This document shows, piece after piece, positions 25,776 to 35,148 of a stretch of 64,000 nt of DNA. Source of the DNA: Steromphala cineraria (Eukaryota; Mollusca; Gastropoda; Trochida; Trochidae); assembly GCA_916613615.1 (NCBI GenBank), contig OU744732.1, positions 45,127,227 to 45,191,226 on the forward strand, read 5' to 3'. Below the pieces are notes generated by a model. That model did not search any database and was not told where the DNA came from. It was given only the letters and a program-made list of their open reading frames with translations. Each line of letters starts with the position of its first letter. The stretch's first letter is position 1. Made by a program: the position numbers and the translations under genes.

Positions 25776-25868
25776 GGTGAGTCGTCGACGGTAAGTACAA
25801 ATAATGACGTTTACTCAAAAACATACTATTATTTAACGTACTATACCGTCTCCGACTCACCGTAGCCC
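25776..25868 (+). repeat. DIRS internal complementary region (circle-junction template)
   Basis: The left half (25,776-25,831) is the inverse of the element's left outer edge (25,535-25,590), with one mismatch in 56 bp. The right half (25,826-25,868) is the inverse of the right outer edge (31,685-31,727), 43 bp without a mismatch that I could find. The halves share the 6-mer ctatta at 25,826-25,831. In DIRS elements such a region is thought to template closure of a single-stranded circle during replication, and this one spells the joined ends exactly. Confidence 0.93.
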
Positions 25869-26064
25869 CGACTACCACAGAGGGTGGAGGGCTGCGAGAG
25901 CGAGGCGGCAGGAGAGCAGTTACTCCCCCCACTACGTCTAACTAACGGCGGGTGCCCAGTTCCCCTCCTAAGGAGGGAAGCCCGCCCGGCCGGAAGAAAG
26001 AACAAACGACACACGGAGATGCGATGCGAAGTTTATTGAAAAACAACAGAAAGCAAAACAAGAC

Positions 26065-27408
26065 CTATCGGTGAGCTGAGACCCCTCTAGGGGGAGCCGC
26101 ACCCGCAGTGCGATGCTGCGCGAACACCTGTGGCCCCAGCCTGGCCACGCCCGCAAGGTCTTCCGTGGACACGTCTCGGAGGTAGTGTTTAGCGAAAACC
26201 ATGCCGGACTTCCAGAAACAGCCCGACATGATGTCCGCTACGGCGATGTTGCTATGAAAAGCCATAGTGGCTGAGATCGCTCTGATCTCATGGGGATTAG
26301 TCCGAGCCGGCGGGGCTAACTCCTTGGCTTTGTAGGCATCCAGGATAGCGGACCGCAGATAGACACCAAAGAGACATTTGTCTATCTCCTTCGTGCTACG
26401 CTGGGAGTGAGGAAGGAAAAGTCTCCTCCTCCCCTGGCGGAGAGAACGCGTGCGTTCAGCGTAAACCCGAAGAGCTCCGACCGGACAGAGGAGTCTGCTC
26501 TCTTCGTCCGTGGGAGAGACCGAACCTGAGAGGGCGGGAATGTGGAATACCCTTCCCCGTTCGTCCGACCCCTGGTTCTTGCAAACGAAGTCCGGAGCAA
26601 GTCCCAGCGTGGCCTTACCCCCATCCCTCGCTTCAAACCGGAGCAAGTCGGCCTGAAGTGCGTGTAGCTCTGAGATCCTGGCGGCCGAAGCCATCGCCAC
26701 CAGGAAGGCGGTCTTGACCGTCAGTCGGAGAATGATGGATTCCGTCAGGGGTTCGTAGAAGTCCGAGCATAAATGCTCGAGGACAATCGCTAGGTCCCAC
26801 TCGGGAGGTCTAGGTTTGAGCCGCCCGTCCTCCTGACGAAAGGTCCTGATCACCTCCTTGAGAACGGAGATGTCCACCGCGGGGTCCCGCATGCGTAAGA
26901 CCGACATGATTGCCGCTAGGTGGGTGTTAATAGAGGAGGCCTTAAGTCCCCTCTCCTCCCGGAGGTACACTAAGTACTCCGCCACCTGGGGAACGATCGC
27001 TACCTGGACATCCCAGCCCTTGTCTGCACAGAAAGTGGCAAATGACCCCCACTGTACGTCGTACAGCTTACGGGTGGTGACACGCTGGGCCGAGGAAACC
27101 GCGGCTGCGACTTTCTCCGAGTAGCCCGCCCGTTTCAGCCCCTTTTGGAGACAAGCCAAGCGTGAAGGTCCAGTGCTTGCGGGTTCTCGTGCACCCGCCC
27201 GCTTGGCTCGCTCACTAAGAGATTCCACCTGAGAGGAATGGGGATTGGATCCCCCTGACACATCCTCCGCAGGGGTACGAACCACGGCCTCGCTGGCCAG
27301 AAGGGAGCTATCAGGATTAGCCTGATCGACCGTCTCGCCTCGATCTTCGCCACCACTTGAGTGAGAATGCTCGGGGGAGGGAAAGCGTAGGCGTCCATCC
27401 CCTCCCAT
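26065..27408 (-). CDS. Tyrosine recombinase (DIRS ORF3)
   Basis: Catalyses integration of the circular DIRS cDNA by site-specific recombination in the nucleus. Using the in-frame Met at 27,408 gives 447 residues. The frame itself is open back to 29,283, so the start is uncertain. An N-terminal SAM-like core-binding part (about residues 85-180, with TTRKLYDVQWGSF and SSINTHLAAIMSVLRM) is followed by the catalytic domain. Visible active-site residues are Arg244 in AARISELHAL, His373 and Arg376 in HEIR, Trp399 in the usual His/Trp position and the nucleophile Tyr409 in AKHYLRD. All expected residues are present, so the enzyme looks functional. It overlaps the end of the RT frame by about 270 nt (27,135-27,408). 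The recombinase homology itself begins near 27,190, and an aaaagggg run lies just before the RT stop. Confidence 0.93.
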   Translation of the reverse strand: MGGDGRLRFPSPEHSHSSGGEDRGETVDQANPDSSLLASEAVVRTPAEDVSGGSNPHSSQVESLSERAKRAGAREPASTGPSRLACLQKGLKRAGYSEKVAAAVSSAQRVTTRKLYDVQWGSFATFCADKGWDVQVAIVPQVAEYLVYLREERGLKASSINTHLAAIMSVLRMRDPAVDISVLKEVIRTFRQEDGRLKPRPPEWDLAIVLEHLCSDFYEPLTESIILRLTVKTAFLVAMASAARISELHALQADLLRFEARDGGKATLGLAPDFVCKNQGSDERGRVFHIPALSGSVSPTDEESRLLCPVGALRVYAERTRSLRQGRRRLFLPHSQRSTKEIDKCLFGVYLRSAILDAYKAKELAPPARTNPHEIRAISATMAFHSNIAVADIMSGCFWKSGMVFAKHYLRDVSTEDLAGVARLGPQVFAQHRTAGAAPPRGVSAHR

Positions 27409-29120
27409 TCGCACGACAGAGCGTCTAAGCCCCACGCCCCGGGATCGGGTACGGGAGACACATAGACCGGCAGCTGGTGGTTTAGCCGGGTCGCGAAGAG
27501 GTCTATGTGTGGTCTTCCGAAGTGCTGACACACTTGTTGGAACGCCTGGGGGAGAAGTTTCCACTCCGTGGACGGTGGTTTGTCCGGCCTGGAAAGAGCG
27601 TCCGCTAGGACGTTCTTCACTCCCGGTATGTGTACCGCACGGACCGACATGTGCAGCCTGTCTGTCAAGGGGAAGAGGTCCAGTGCTAATTGGAGGATGG
27701 CCGTAGCCCTGGTTGACCCTTGTTTGTTTATCCCCCACGCCGCCGTAGAGCTGTCCGTGTGCACTAGTAGCACTTGTCCCCATAGCAGAGCGGACCAGTG
27801 ACAGATTGCCAGTCTGATCGCCTCCATCTCCAGCTCGTTGATGTGTCGCGTGCGCTGGGTCAATGACCAGAGCCCCGCGGTCTGTTCCGTTCCCAGGTGG
27901 GCCCCCCACCCCTGCTTTGACGCGTCCACGAAGAGATGGGCGGTCGCCGCGGGAGGTCTGAGGGGAACACCAGCGAAGACATTCGCCTCCACCCTCCACC
28001 AGGCTAGGTGAGGGACGAGCCGCTGTGGGAGCGGGAATGCGTGCCTGCACACTTCCTCCCTGACGTGAGGGTTTAGAAAAACCTGAAGAGGCCTCAGCTC
28101 CAGCCGTCCCCTCGCGGTGAGGTCCTGAGCTGAGTTGAGTAACCCTAAGATCCGCTGCCACTGTCGGAGCAGAAGCGGACCCCTGAGTCCCCGATCCAAT
28201 AGACTGTCTATCCTGGCCATCCGTTCCTGGGGAACGAACGCCCTGTACTGAACGGTGTCCAGTCTGGCGCCCAGGAAGGTGAGCGAGGTGGTGGGTTGTA
28301 AGTCCGACTTGTCCAGGTTTACCAGCCACCCCAGCCTCCTGAACAGGCCGATCACGAAGTCCCGCTGCTCCCCGAGGACCGCGGGAGAGCGGTGGTGACT
28401 GAACCCGTCGTCCAGGTACATAGCGAACTGTACGTCGTGATGGTGAAGTAATTGGACGACCGGCTGAGTCACTCTGGTGAATAGCCACGGAGCGGATGAT
28501 ATCCCGAACGGGAGCACGTTCCACTGGAAGTGGCGCCCCCCCAGGATGAAGCGGAGGTACTTGCGGTGTTCCCGGAAGATGGGAATGTGCAAGTACGCGT
28601 CCTGAAGATCCAGGGATATCATCCAGTCCGATCGCTCCAGTAATAGCATTACTGACGACACAGTCAAGAGACGAAAATATGGCGGCCGTACGAGGTAGGA
28701 GCGGTTGAACACGGACATATCGTGAATGAGCCGCCATTTTTTCGAGTCTCTCTTGGGTCGGACGAACACGGGTGAGTAGAACCCGGGGGAGAGATCCTGG
28801 AGCGGGATTTCCTCCACCGCCTCCTTGGAGATGAGAATCTCCACCTGTTCCAATGTGAGGGCGAGCCTGTCGGCTGCCAGCGGACGCTCCGTTGGGTAAC
28901 AGGTGAGCGGAGGGGGAGATAAGACTGGTATCTGAAACCCCCGCTCCAGAATCCGACATACGAACGGATATAGGCCTAGCTGCCTCCAGTTCGCCACGAA
29001 CTGTCCGAGACGCCCTCCGACAGGGCCATCCCAGGGAACAGTCATAGGTGGAGGGAGCAGAGGCGTGCCACGAGTCACAGCTTCCTCGGGGTGAAGGGAC
29101 CCTTCCCTCGCTTGGTCCAC
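27135..29120 (-). CDS. Reverse transcriptase / RNase H / methyltransferase-like polyprotein (DIRS ORF2)
   Basis: 661 residues. It copies element RNA into DNA and removes the RNA strand. The RT domain spans about residues 90-310: the FVRPKRDSKKWRLIHD motif, first catalytic Asp171 in SLDLQDAY, LPFGISSAPW, and the YLDD box at 235-238. RNase H spans about residues 394-512: Asp399 in LFVDAS, Glu431/Glu433 in ELEMEAI, Asp456 in VHTDSS, and Asp507 in NVLADALSRP. From about 538 to 612 the HIDLFATRLN...AYAFPPPSIL...LILIAPFWPARPWF pattern is the methyltransferase-like domain that follows RNase H in DIRS elements. The frame has no stop or gap. Met at 29,120 overlaps the end of ORF1 by 46 nt, a usual DIRS arrangement. 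Confidence 0.95.
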   Translation of the reverse strand: MDQAREGSLHPEEAVTRGTPLLPPPMTVPWDGPVGGRLGQFVANWRQLGLYPFVCRILERGFQIPVLSPPPLTCYPTERPLAADRLALTLEQVEILISKEAVEEIPLQDLSPGFYSPVFVRPKRDSKKWRLIHDMSVFNRSYLVRPPYFRLLTVSSVMLLLERSDWMISLDLQDAYLHIPIFREHRKYLRFILGGRHFQWNVLPFGISSAPWLFTRVTQPVVQLLHHHDVQFAMYLDDGFSHHRSPAVLGEQRDFVIGLFRRLGWLVNLDKSDLQPTTSLTFLGARLDTVQYRAFVPQERMARIDSLLDRGLRGPLLLRQWQRILGLLNSAQDLTARGRLELRPLQVFLNPHVREEVCRHAFPLPQRLVPHLAWWRVEANVFAGVPLRPPAATAHLFVDASKQGWGAHLGTEQTAGLWSLTQRTRHINELEMEAIRLAICHWSALLWGQVLLVHTDSSTAAWGINKQGSTRATAILQLALDLFPLTDRLHMSVRAVHIPGVKNVLADALSRPDKPPSTEWKLLPQAFQQVCQHFGRPHIDLFATRLNHQLPVYVSPVPDPGAWGLDALSCEWEGMDAYAFPPPSILTQVVAKIEARRSIRLILIAPFWPARPWFVPLRRMCQGDPIPIPLRWNLLVSEPSGRVHENPQALDLHAWLVSKRG

Positions 29121-30112
29121 TTCTTTTGGGGAGTGCGTTTGCCTGGTGAGGGGCCGGAGACGTTCCCTGAGTCTCTCCCTCCCCGACCCCCGAACCGAAA
29201 CGACACACCCCCCGTCTTGGGAGTGCGAAGCTGAGGTGTCTGGTTCCCCTTCTTTGGCGTAGTGAACCCTTGCCTCCGTTCACCCGCCAACCTGTTGGTC
29301 AGGTCCTGCTGCTGGACTTCCTGACGCTGTCGGAGGGCTTCCGGAATAGCCCCAGCGAAGAGAGTGCTAGCTGTCCCCGAGACTCCCCGGAGATTGCTGC
29401 GAATCCCGACGGGAAGGTTGGTCCGGCCAAGGAACCCATCCCTGCGTAGGTTGGTGATCCCCGCCGAGATACGCCCAGCGCTGAGCATTAACCTCGCTAG
29501 TCCTCCCGCCACGGAGCCGAACGCGCGGTAGAGGGCCGGGGACCCCTTCTCCATCTCCGCCTCCCTGGCGAAGGCCGTCATTGCCTTGCAGGCGTGGGCG
29601 ACAGAGTTCACTGTCCCCAGGATGGATCTAGCCTCTTTGTCCAGGTGGACGAGATGGGCGTCCGACACGTGGTGAGCCGCGGAGGGTGTGGCGACCCGCC
29701 TAATGTCCTCGTCCAAGGTCGGAGGGTTGAGAGGAATCGGGGGGTCCGCCACCGGGAGGGTGGACCGCTGACGGTCCGACAAAACAAGGGGCGGCAGCCG
29801 AGATCGCCGAACTAAAATCCCTTCCCGCCGTGTCAAACAGCCGATGGTGGGGAAAGACCTGCCTCGAGCAACGAGGGGCTTCCTCCTCACAGAATGACTC
29901 CAAGCGAGCCCGCTTAGAGGAGGACGGGGATTCGTCCACCTCCTGTAGACTAAGTCCCGCCCACTCCGCCACCGCGTCCATTTTATCGGCCGCGTCCGAA
30001 CCCGCCGTGCTCCCGTTCCCTGTTTCGGTGATGGGAATGAGGGGAGGGTTCGTCGTGTCGACGAACTGGTGATCCAAGTGATCAGGGGACAAGGCGGGGA
30101 AGAACGTGTCAC
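29075..30112 (-). pseudogene. Gag-like ORF1, C-terminal segment (frame 3 of 3)
   Basis: The real ORF1 part starts at about 29,790 and runs to the stop at 29,075. It includes an alpha-helical capsid-like stretch (AHHVSDAHLVHLDKEARSIL, then a hydrophobic SVAGGLARLMLSAGRIS part) and a basic Gly/Arg/Lys-rich tail (GGRGGRDSGN, KKWTKRGKG) likely to bind nucleic acid. Upstream of 29,790 this frame is probably a shadow. ORF1 is split from the previous segment at a cccc run near 29,791-29,794, so either the gene is broken or the assembly has a one-base error. Confidence 0.75.
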
Positions 30113-30533
30113 TGGGGGAGACCTCCGGGTAGCGGAGGGTGACCCTACGGCCGGAGAGAGGCGGAGGGGAAGGAGACTCGTGAGTGAACTCCTCCCCCGG
30201 GGGGGGAGTCACCTCCCGTCGTCCGCTAGCGGGCGGGGCGGACCCCCTGGCGTCCAGCATCCCCGACACCATGACCTTGACGGACGCGAGCAGTTGAGCG
30301 GAGAAGGCCGCCTGATCGAACTGACTTCGATCCTCCGACCTCCTCTTCCTCTTCTTCGACTTCTTCCGCACGCGAGGGGGCGACGTGCGGGAGGGGGCTG
30401 AAGACACCGACGAGGAACGGTGATGAGCGGATGGACGAGGGGGAAGGGGGGGTGACTGATTCCCGACAAGGGGGGGAAGTGATGGTGGACGAGGCCGACG
30501 GGTTCCCGGAGGTGCGACCCCTACGCTTCGCAC
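29700..30533 (-). pseudogene. Gag-like ORF1, middle segment (frame 2 of 3)
   Basis: The useful part is about 29,790-30,475. It has a strongly basic block RKKSKKRKRR that looks like a nuclear localisation signal, a helix-rich SQFDQAAFSAQLLASVKV stretch and a Pro/Ser-rich acidic linker with ESPSPPPLSGRR. It sits between the zinc-ribbon segment and the capsid-like segment. The change of frame from the first segment falls near two 7-base G runs (30,446-30,452 and 30,470-30,476), typical sites of slippage. Confidence 0.7.
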
Positions 30534-30795
30534 CTACCGCGTCTCTCTCGCTCTTCCTTAGCGCCTGAAGGTAGAGCTTGAAAGCTTCCGTCGAGAGGGA
30601 CTCACACTCTTCACACCTGTCTTGCAGGGAGCAAGCAGAGGTGCATGAACGACAGAGGGAGTGGGGGTCATGTGTCCCCGACTTCCTAAGTCCACATCGC
30701 CCACAGAAACCAGGGTACATCGTTGACGATACCCTGGTCCGACCGCGAGAGAAGCGGAGCAAACGCGTATCAAAAACGGAGGACGGAACAGACAC
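30226..30795 (-). pseudogene. Gag-like ORF1, N-terminal cysteine-rich segment (frame 1 of 3)
   Basis: An N-terminal zinc-ribbon-like cluster: Cys31, Cys34, Cys48, Cys51, Cys55, Cys61 and Cys64, with the FCGRCG and HSLCRSC motifs. DIRS ORF1 proteins often start with such a cluster. A second Met at residue 26 (30,720), just before the cluster, is an equally good start. The homologous part ends near 30,475. The acidic EEVEEEEEEVGG and what follows in this frame is out-of-frame reading. Confidence 0.72.
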
Positions 30796-31185
30796 TCCCG
30801 TCCGTCACTCACTCCCGTCCGTCACTCGCCAGACGGACCAAGGTGAAGCGAAGCGGAGCAAACGCGTACCAGGGCGGAGGACGGATCAGTCACTCTCGTC
30901 CGTCACTCGCCAGACGGACCAAGGCGGAGTGAAGCGAAGCAAGCGCGTACTAAGGTGGAGAACAGACACTCCCGTCCGTCACTCACTCACTCCCGTCCGT
31001 CACTCGCCAGACGGACCAAGGTGGAGCGAAGCCAACCAAGGCGGAGAACAGACCAGTCACTCTCGTCCGTCAATCGCCAGACGGACCAAGCGAGTGAAGC
31101 GAAGCCAACGCGTATCAAGACAGATGACTGATCAGTCACTCCCGTCCGTCACTCGCCAGACGGACCAAGCGGAGTGAAGCGGGGC
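30733..31185 (-). repeat. DIRS leader: five tandem units each with a conserved hairpin
   Basis: Units of 70-97 bp lie between the 5' terminal repeat and ORF1. Each contains gtccgtc, an 8-nt loop close to actcgcca, then gacggac, giving a 7-bp perfect stem. The right arms start near 30,832, 30,913, 31,010, 31,080 and 31,159. The intervening sequence (aagcggagcaaacgcgta) also repeats. The stem is kept in all five units while the spacers vary, which suggests a functional RNA or DNA structure in the leader. Its role is unknown. Confidence 0.8.
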
Positions 31186-31397
31186 AACCGCGTACCCAGG
31201 CGGATCACGTGACGATCCACTCACCCCAGCGGAGCGAACTGCCAAGCTGACACTGCTTGCACACGTCCCGCACACGAAGCCAGAGGTCAAAGGTCAGACA
31301 CCCCGAGGCGTGACCTACTAACCGCACGAGCAGCACGTGCAATCCAAGCGCCGGTCGCGCGAAAATGAGAAGCCTGCCTGTCCCCCAGGCAGAACCC

Positions 31398-31418
31398 TAA
31401 CAACAACAACAACAACCT
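31398..31418 (+). repeat. (caa)n microsatellite in the DIRS leader
   Basis: Six to seven aac triplets inside the 5' part of the retrotransposon. Confidence 0.85.
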
Positions 31419-31570
31419 CCAAATGTGGCAATTTGGAAGGAGAACGGGAGGAAGAGAGGATACTCTTACTCCCAAGGATCGAGAAATATGGTCTACAAAC
31501 TTTAATATTAGACAAGGCAAGAAAACTTCGAGAGAGCTCAGAGACACAACCGATCACTGAGCGACAGGAA

Positions 31571-31700
31571 GTTGGAATGAGGTTTTGGTGACGTAGACAT
31601 AGGGGGCGTGGCGGGGATGTGCAGGTAACTCCCGTGTTGTTTTTTCTGTGTTATGGGTCGAGAGATGATTGATAGGCAATCAATGGGCTACGGTGAGTCG
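31571..31700 (-). repeat. DIRS 5' inverted terminal repeat (right side)
   Basis: Inverse partner of 25,583-25,705. The last 27 bp to 31,727 is specific to this end and reappears inverted in the internal complementary region. Transcription of the element should start in or near here on the minus strand. No TATA box was assigned. Confidence 0.9.
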
Positions 31701-33733
31701 GAGACGGTATAGTACGTTAAATAATAGCTTCTTGCTTTAATAACTTCTTCTTATACTATTTTGCAAGGCTTTGAAAGAAAAGAATTTCATGGACACGCAT
31801 TTATTTGACCAGATAAATCATTTTATAAAAATATTCAAAAACATTCAGGACACATAAATAAAATAGGACACATCAGTACACACGAGAGCAATCAAGATCA
31901 ACAACGTCCGTACGGAAGAACACGATTAAGGAGTAAAATAAGCACTTCATGAATGTATTAAATATTTTGTCTCCATTGATAATGCTGCTTCAAATAAAAC
32001 AACTTCCAAATAACTGAAGGGCTTACCGAGGAATATCGTTCTTAGTTCATCAATATGTTCATAACGGAAGTTAACTTCTACTACTACATACCCCGAGCAA
32101 AAACTTGAAAATAAGATATATATATGTAGGAACTTGATATCATTTGTGATTTCATTTCCATAACCCCGGGTTAGATAGGTGATACATTCAGCGGAATTCC
32201 GACCTCTTAGAAAACAGAATTTACAAAAATTAACCTTTTGCTCTATTGTAACATAAATAAAAACTGCAATTTTTCCTGGAATAATTTATACATCTTTCAT
32301 TCACTTATTTACACTTCACAGAGCAAGACGGAAAATTATACCTATAGTTGACGTTAAAGGCTATACAAACATGACTATAGGAGAGAGGTGTAGTAAAACA
32401 AGAACCATATCAAACATCAGTTTCTAGATTTTTGAAATTCTCTTAGTTGTAAAATGTCAGTTTTGAAAATTGGTTTCCAATACTTAATTCCAAAACGTAC
32501 TGTGTCATTCTAAGTTTTCAATTTTTGTCAAGTCGTCAACAATATGAAGTTGTGTTCTTGCAGCACTCGATCACCCGGCACTGAAAATAAGGTGTCCACG
32601 CAGAATATCATTTATATATATTCACTTAGGATAATGGTCAGAATGTGCTGACTTGTGAAGAATAGATTTTGTAATCAAATCAAAATAATACAGTCGGGCT
32701 TCAATCGGGAATTAAACTGACATGGAAACCTTTGTCACATAGATATGAGTTAATCTATATATGTACAAGTGCTGCTGATACATTTATGTCACAATGCTCT
32801 GTTTCCTAGGTGTTGTGCACTGGTCAAGGACAAATAAAATTGATTGTGAAAGTTTTGGTCTACATGTACCACTCATTTTTTTTAACAGAACAAAAGGAAA
32901 GCTTCCTAGTAAAGATGTGGTAATTTGTTCTTGTTTTTGACATTATGAATTTCCATCTAATGTGTTTATGGAAGTAAGTCCAAATTTATATAATAAACTT
33001 TTGTTCACAAATGAAACGGTACCTTTGGTATCAATAATAGTTTCACGAAGCAAAAACTAAATGAATCCTTTTCCGAATTGAAGTTATTCATGAGCCACTT
33101 GAAATCGAAACTCTAGTAAATATCTTGATTGATGGTATCATCATTTCCCTCCTATTCATCGTAGTTGAAAAGAAGAATGTCATTTCACAGAAACCTAGTT
33201 CTGCACGGTTTTAATCTTTGCAAGCGCAAAGCTCAAATCACACTTACATCGTAATTCGACAAGAACGTAAAGACATGATCACATTTTGCCATGAAATTTC
33301 AATATGATGATAAACATTTCAAATATGATAAGATAAGAAGTTACAGATATATATATAAATTGATATAGACCAGAAGATGTAGCCATTGACCATGCTGAGA
33401 TATTTCTAAAATAACTGTTTTTATAACTGTCATTATCTAAAAGAAGCTACAAAACGTACTGGAGACACCATGTCGATAATTGTGTGTTTTTATTTCAATT
33501 ATTGTTTCTCTATAACAACATTGACAATAGATTGCCCTCTATAATATTTTAATGAGACTTAGTATGATGGGTCACTTGCACACGTTTTGGGATAAAAGGA
33601 AATGCTAGGAATATTGGAGTCACACATCAAGCCATCAACCACTGCTTCTTGTCGCCATGTTCAATTACTACCTATGAATATCCTATCAATGTATAATAAC
33701 TCTTCCCGACAGTAGCTTTAATATGTGATCTCA

Positions 33734-34911
33734 AGGACGTCACGATTGCTTTCCCTTGAGTGTCAACAACTTTGAAGAGATACATAACATAATTAAAAGT
33801 TAAAGTTGGAATGGGTAAATGGCAAAAGCAATCGAATTTTGCAATTTCGAATTTCAGATCAATCACTACAGGGATGAAACCTTCTAAGAGGCAATCTGCG
33901 TTTTACCATATCATATCAGGTACGAATTTAAATAGCATATACATTTTACTTGAAACTGTCTCACAAATTCATTCCAAAACAGCTCATTGATAATCACTAG
34001 TTTTCATAATGAATCAAAAACAGAATCCATTGCAGAAGCCCAAAGTCAAACTTTCATGATTTATAGTAATGGAAAGAATGACACCACTGCTAAAGATTGG
34101 ACCTCAGCAACTTTGTGTGTGCAACTCTTTGTGTTTGCATAGAATTGTTTGAACAACGTAAGCGTCAAATGCAGTTCTATTTTGTTTATATTGAAAGCAG
34201 TGCAATTCCGCCCATGCGAGACACCAATTTAAGGTTTAACAAGTTCAAATTCTCATCAGAATCTGCAACACAGATATCATTCAAGGCATTTAATTACACA
34301 GAGGAAATTGTTTCAAGCAAATAGGACGTCACGATTGCTTTCCCTTGAGTGTCAACAACTTTGAAGAGATACATAACATAATTAAAAGTTAAAGTTGGAA
34401 TGGGTAAATGGCAAAAGCAATCGAATTTTGCAATTTCGAATTTCAGATCAATCACTACAGGGATGAAACCTTCTAAGAGGCAATCTGCGTTTTACCATAT
34501 CATATCAGGTACGAATTTAAATAGCATATACATTTTACTTGAAACTGTCTCACAAATTCATTCCAAAACAGCTCATTGATAATCACTAGTTTTCATAATG
34601 AATCAAAAACAGAATCCATTGCAGAAGCCCAAAGTCAAACTTTCATGATTTATAGTAATGGAAAGAATGACACCACTGCTAAAGATTGGACCTCAGCAAC
34701 TTTGTGTGTGCAACTCTTTGTGTTTGCATAGAATTGTTTGAACAACGTAAGCGTCAAATGCAGTTCTATTTTGTTTATATTGAAAGCAGTGCAATTCCGC
34801 CCATGCGAGACACCAATTTAAGGTTTAACAAGTTCAAATTCTCATCAGAATCTGCAACACAGATATCATTCAAGGCATTTAATTACACAGAGGAAATTGT
34901 TTCAAGCAAAT
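33734..34911 (+). repeat. Perfect 589-bp direct tandem duplication
   Basis: 33,734-34,322 and 34,323-34,911 appear identical. The junctions share aggacgt at the starts, and aataggac versus aataggta mark the ends, so the duplication used a 3-nt agg microhomology. A 75-codon open frame occurs in both copies unchanged. Identity this high next to strongly diverged segmental units means a very recent event or an assembly artefact. Confidence 0.92.
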
Positions 34912-35148
34912 AGGTACTTAGGGAATTACAGCGTATATGGTTCCTACCATAAGTTGCAGTTACAGATTCAGTAATGCTTCCCTAAGGGTCAATTTCAAGG
35001 ATTTTCATTAGCCTTAATGGAATGTTAATCTCATGTTTCAACAGCGTTCCCGAGATAAACAAATTGAATTTCACTAATTGTAATACTACATAAGTAAAGT
35101 AGATTAAAGATTAACGGAAGTTTAGTTATCAAACTTTAACCAAATATC

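Larger units (their letters stand above)
25535..31727 (-). mobile_element. DIRS-type tyrosine-recombinase retrotransposon (about 6.19 kb)
   Basis: GC-rich block in AT-rich DNA. Reading on the minus strand: 5' inverted terminal repeat (right side), leader with hairpin repeats, gag-like ORF1, RT/RNase H/methyltransferase-like ORF2, tyrosine recombinase ORF3, internal complementary region, 3' inverted terminal repeat. It has split inverted ends and an internal complementary region instead of LTRs, and a tyrosine recombinase instead of a DDE integrase, which defines the DIRS order. Both edges carry the 6-mer taatag (25,535-25,540 and 31,722-31,727), and the internal region carries the same 6-mer inverted at the join, so the crossover lies within it. 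No longer target duplication is seen, as expected for recombinase insertion. ORF2 and ORF3 look intact; ORF1 is split over three frames. Confidence 0.95.
19731..31900 (+). repeat. Segmental duplication unit 3 (about 6.0 kb without the DIRS insertion)
   Basis: Anchor order: ggatcgtgtctcaagtttct (19.76 kb), taattaggagaaacttgaac (21.18 kb), the gagatatttaggaaataact block (21.77 kb), tctatttcaagggatttaat (23.05 kb), the tttcaacagctact...catcc block (25.2 kb), then after the 6.19-kb DIRS element the ggacacatcag remnant (31.87 kb). When the DIRS element is removed, the spacing matches the neighbouring units, which independently supports the element boundaries. Confidence 0.65.

Noticed and set aside
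25705..26636. Short minus frames of 60-84 codons near the 3' end of the DIRS element
   Set aside because: They overlap the recombinase gene in other frames or the terminal region, and have no domain.
30578..31177. 199-codon plus-strand open frame in the DIRS leader
   Set aside because: It is produced by the leader tandem repeats (units of 70-97 bp) in GC-rich DNA, lies antisense to the element and is low-complexity.
34097..34913. Two identical 75-codon plus frames as a duplicated gene
   Set aside because: Identity is explained by the 589-bp duplication, which includes non-coding flanks. The peptide has no recognised features and the equivalent block in other units is not open.
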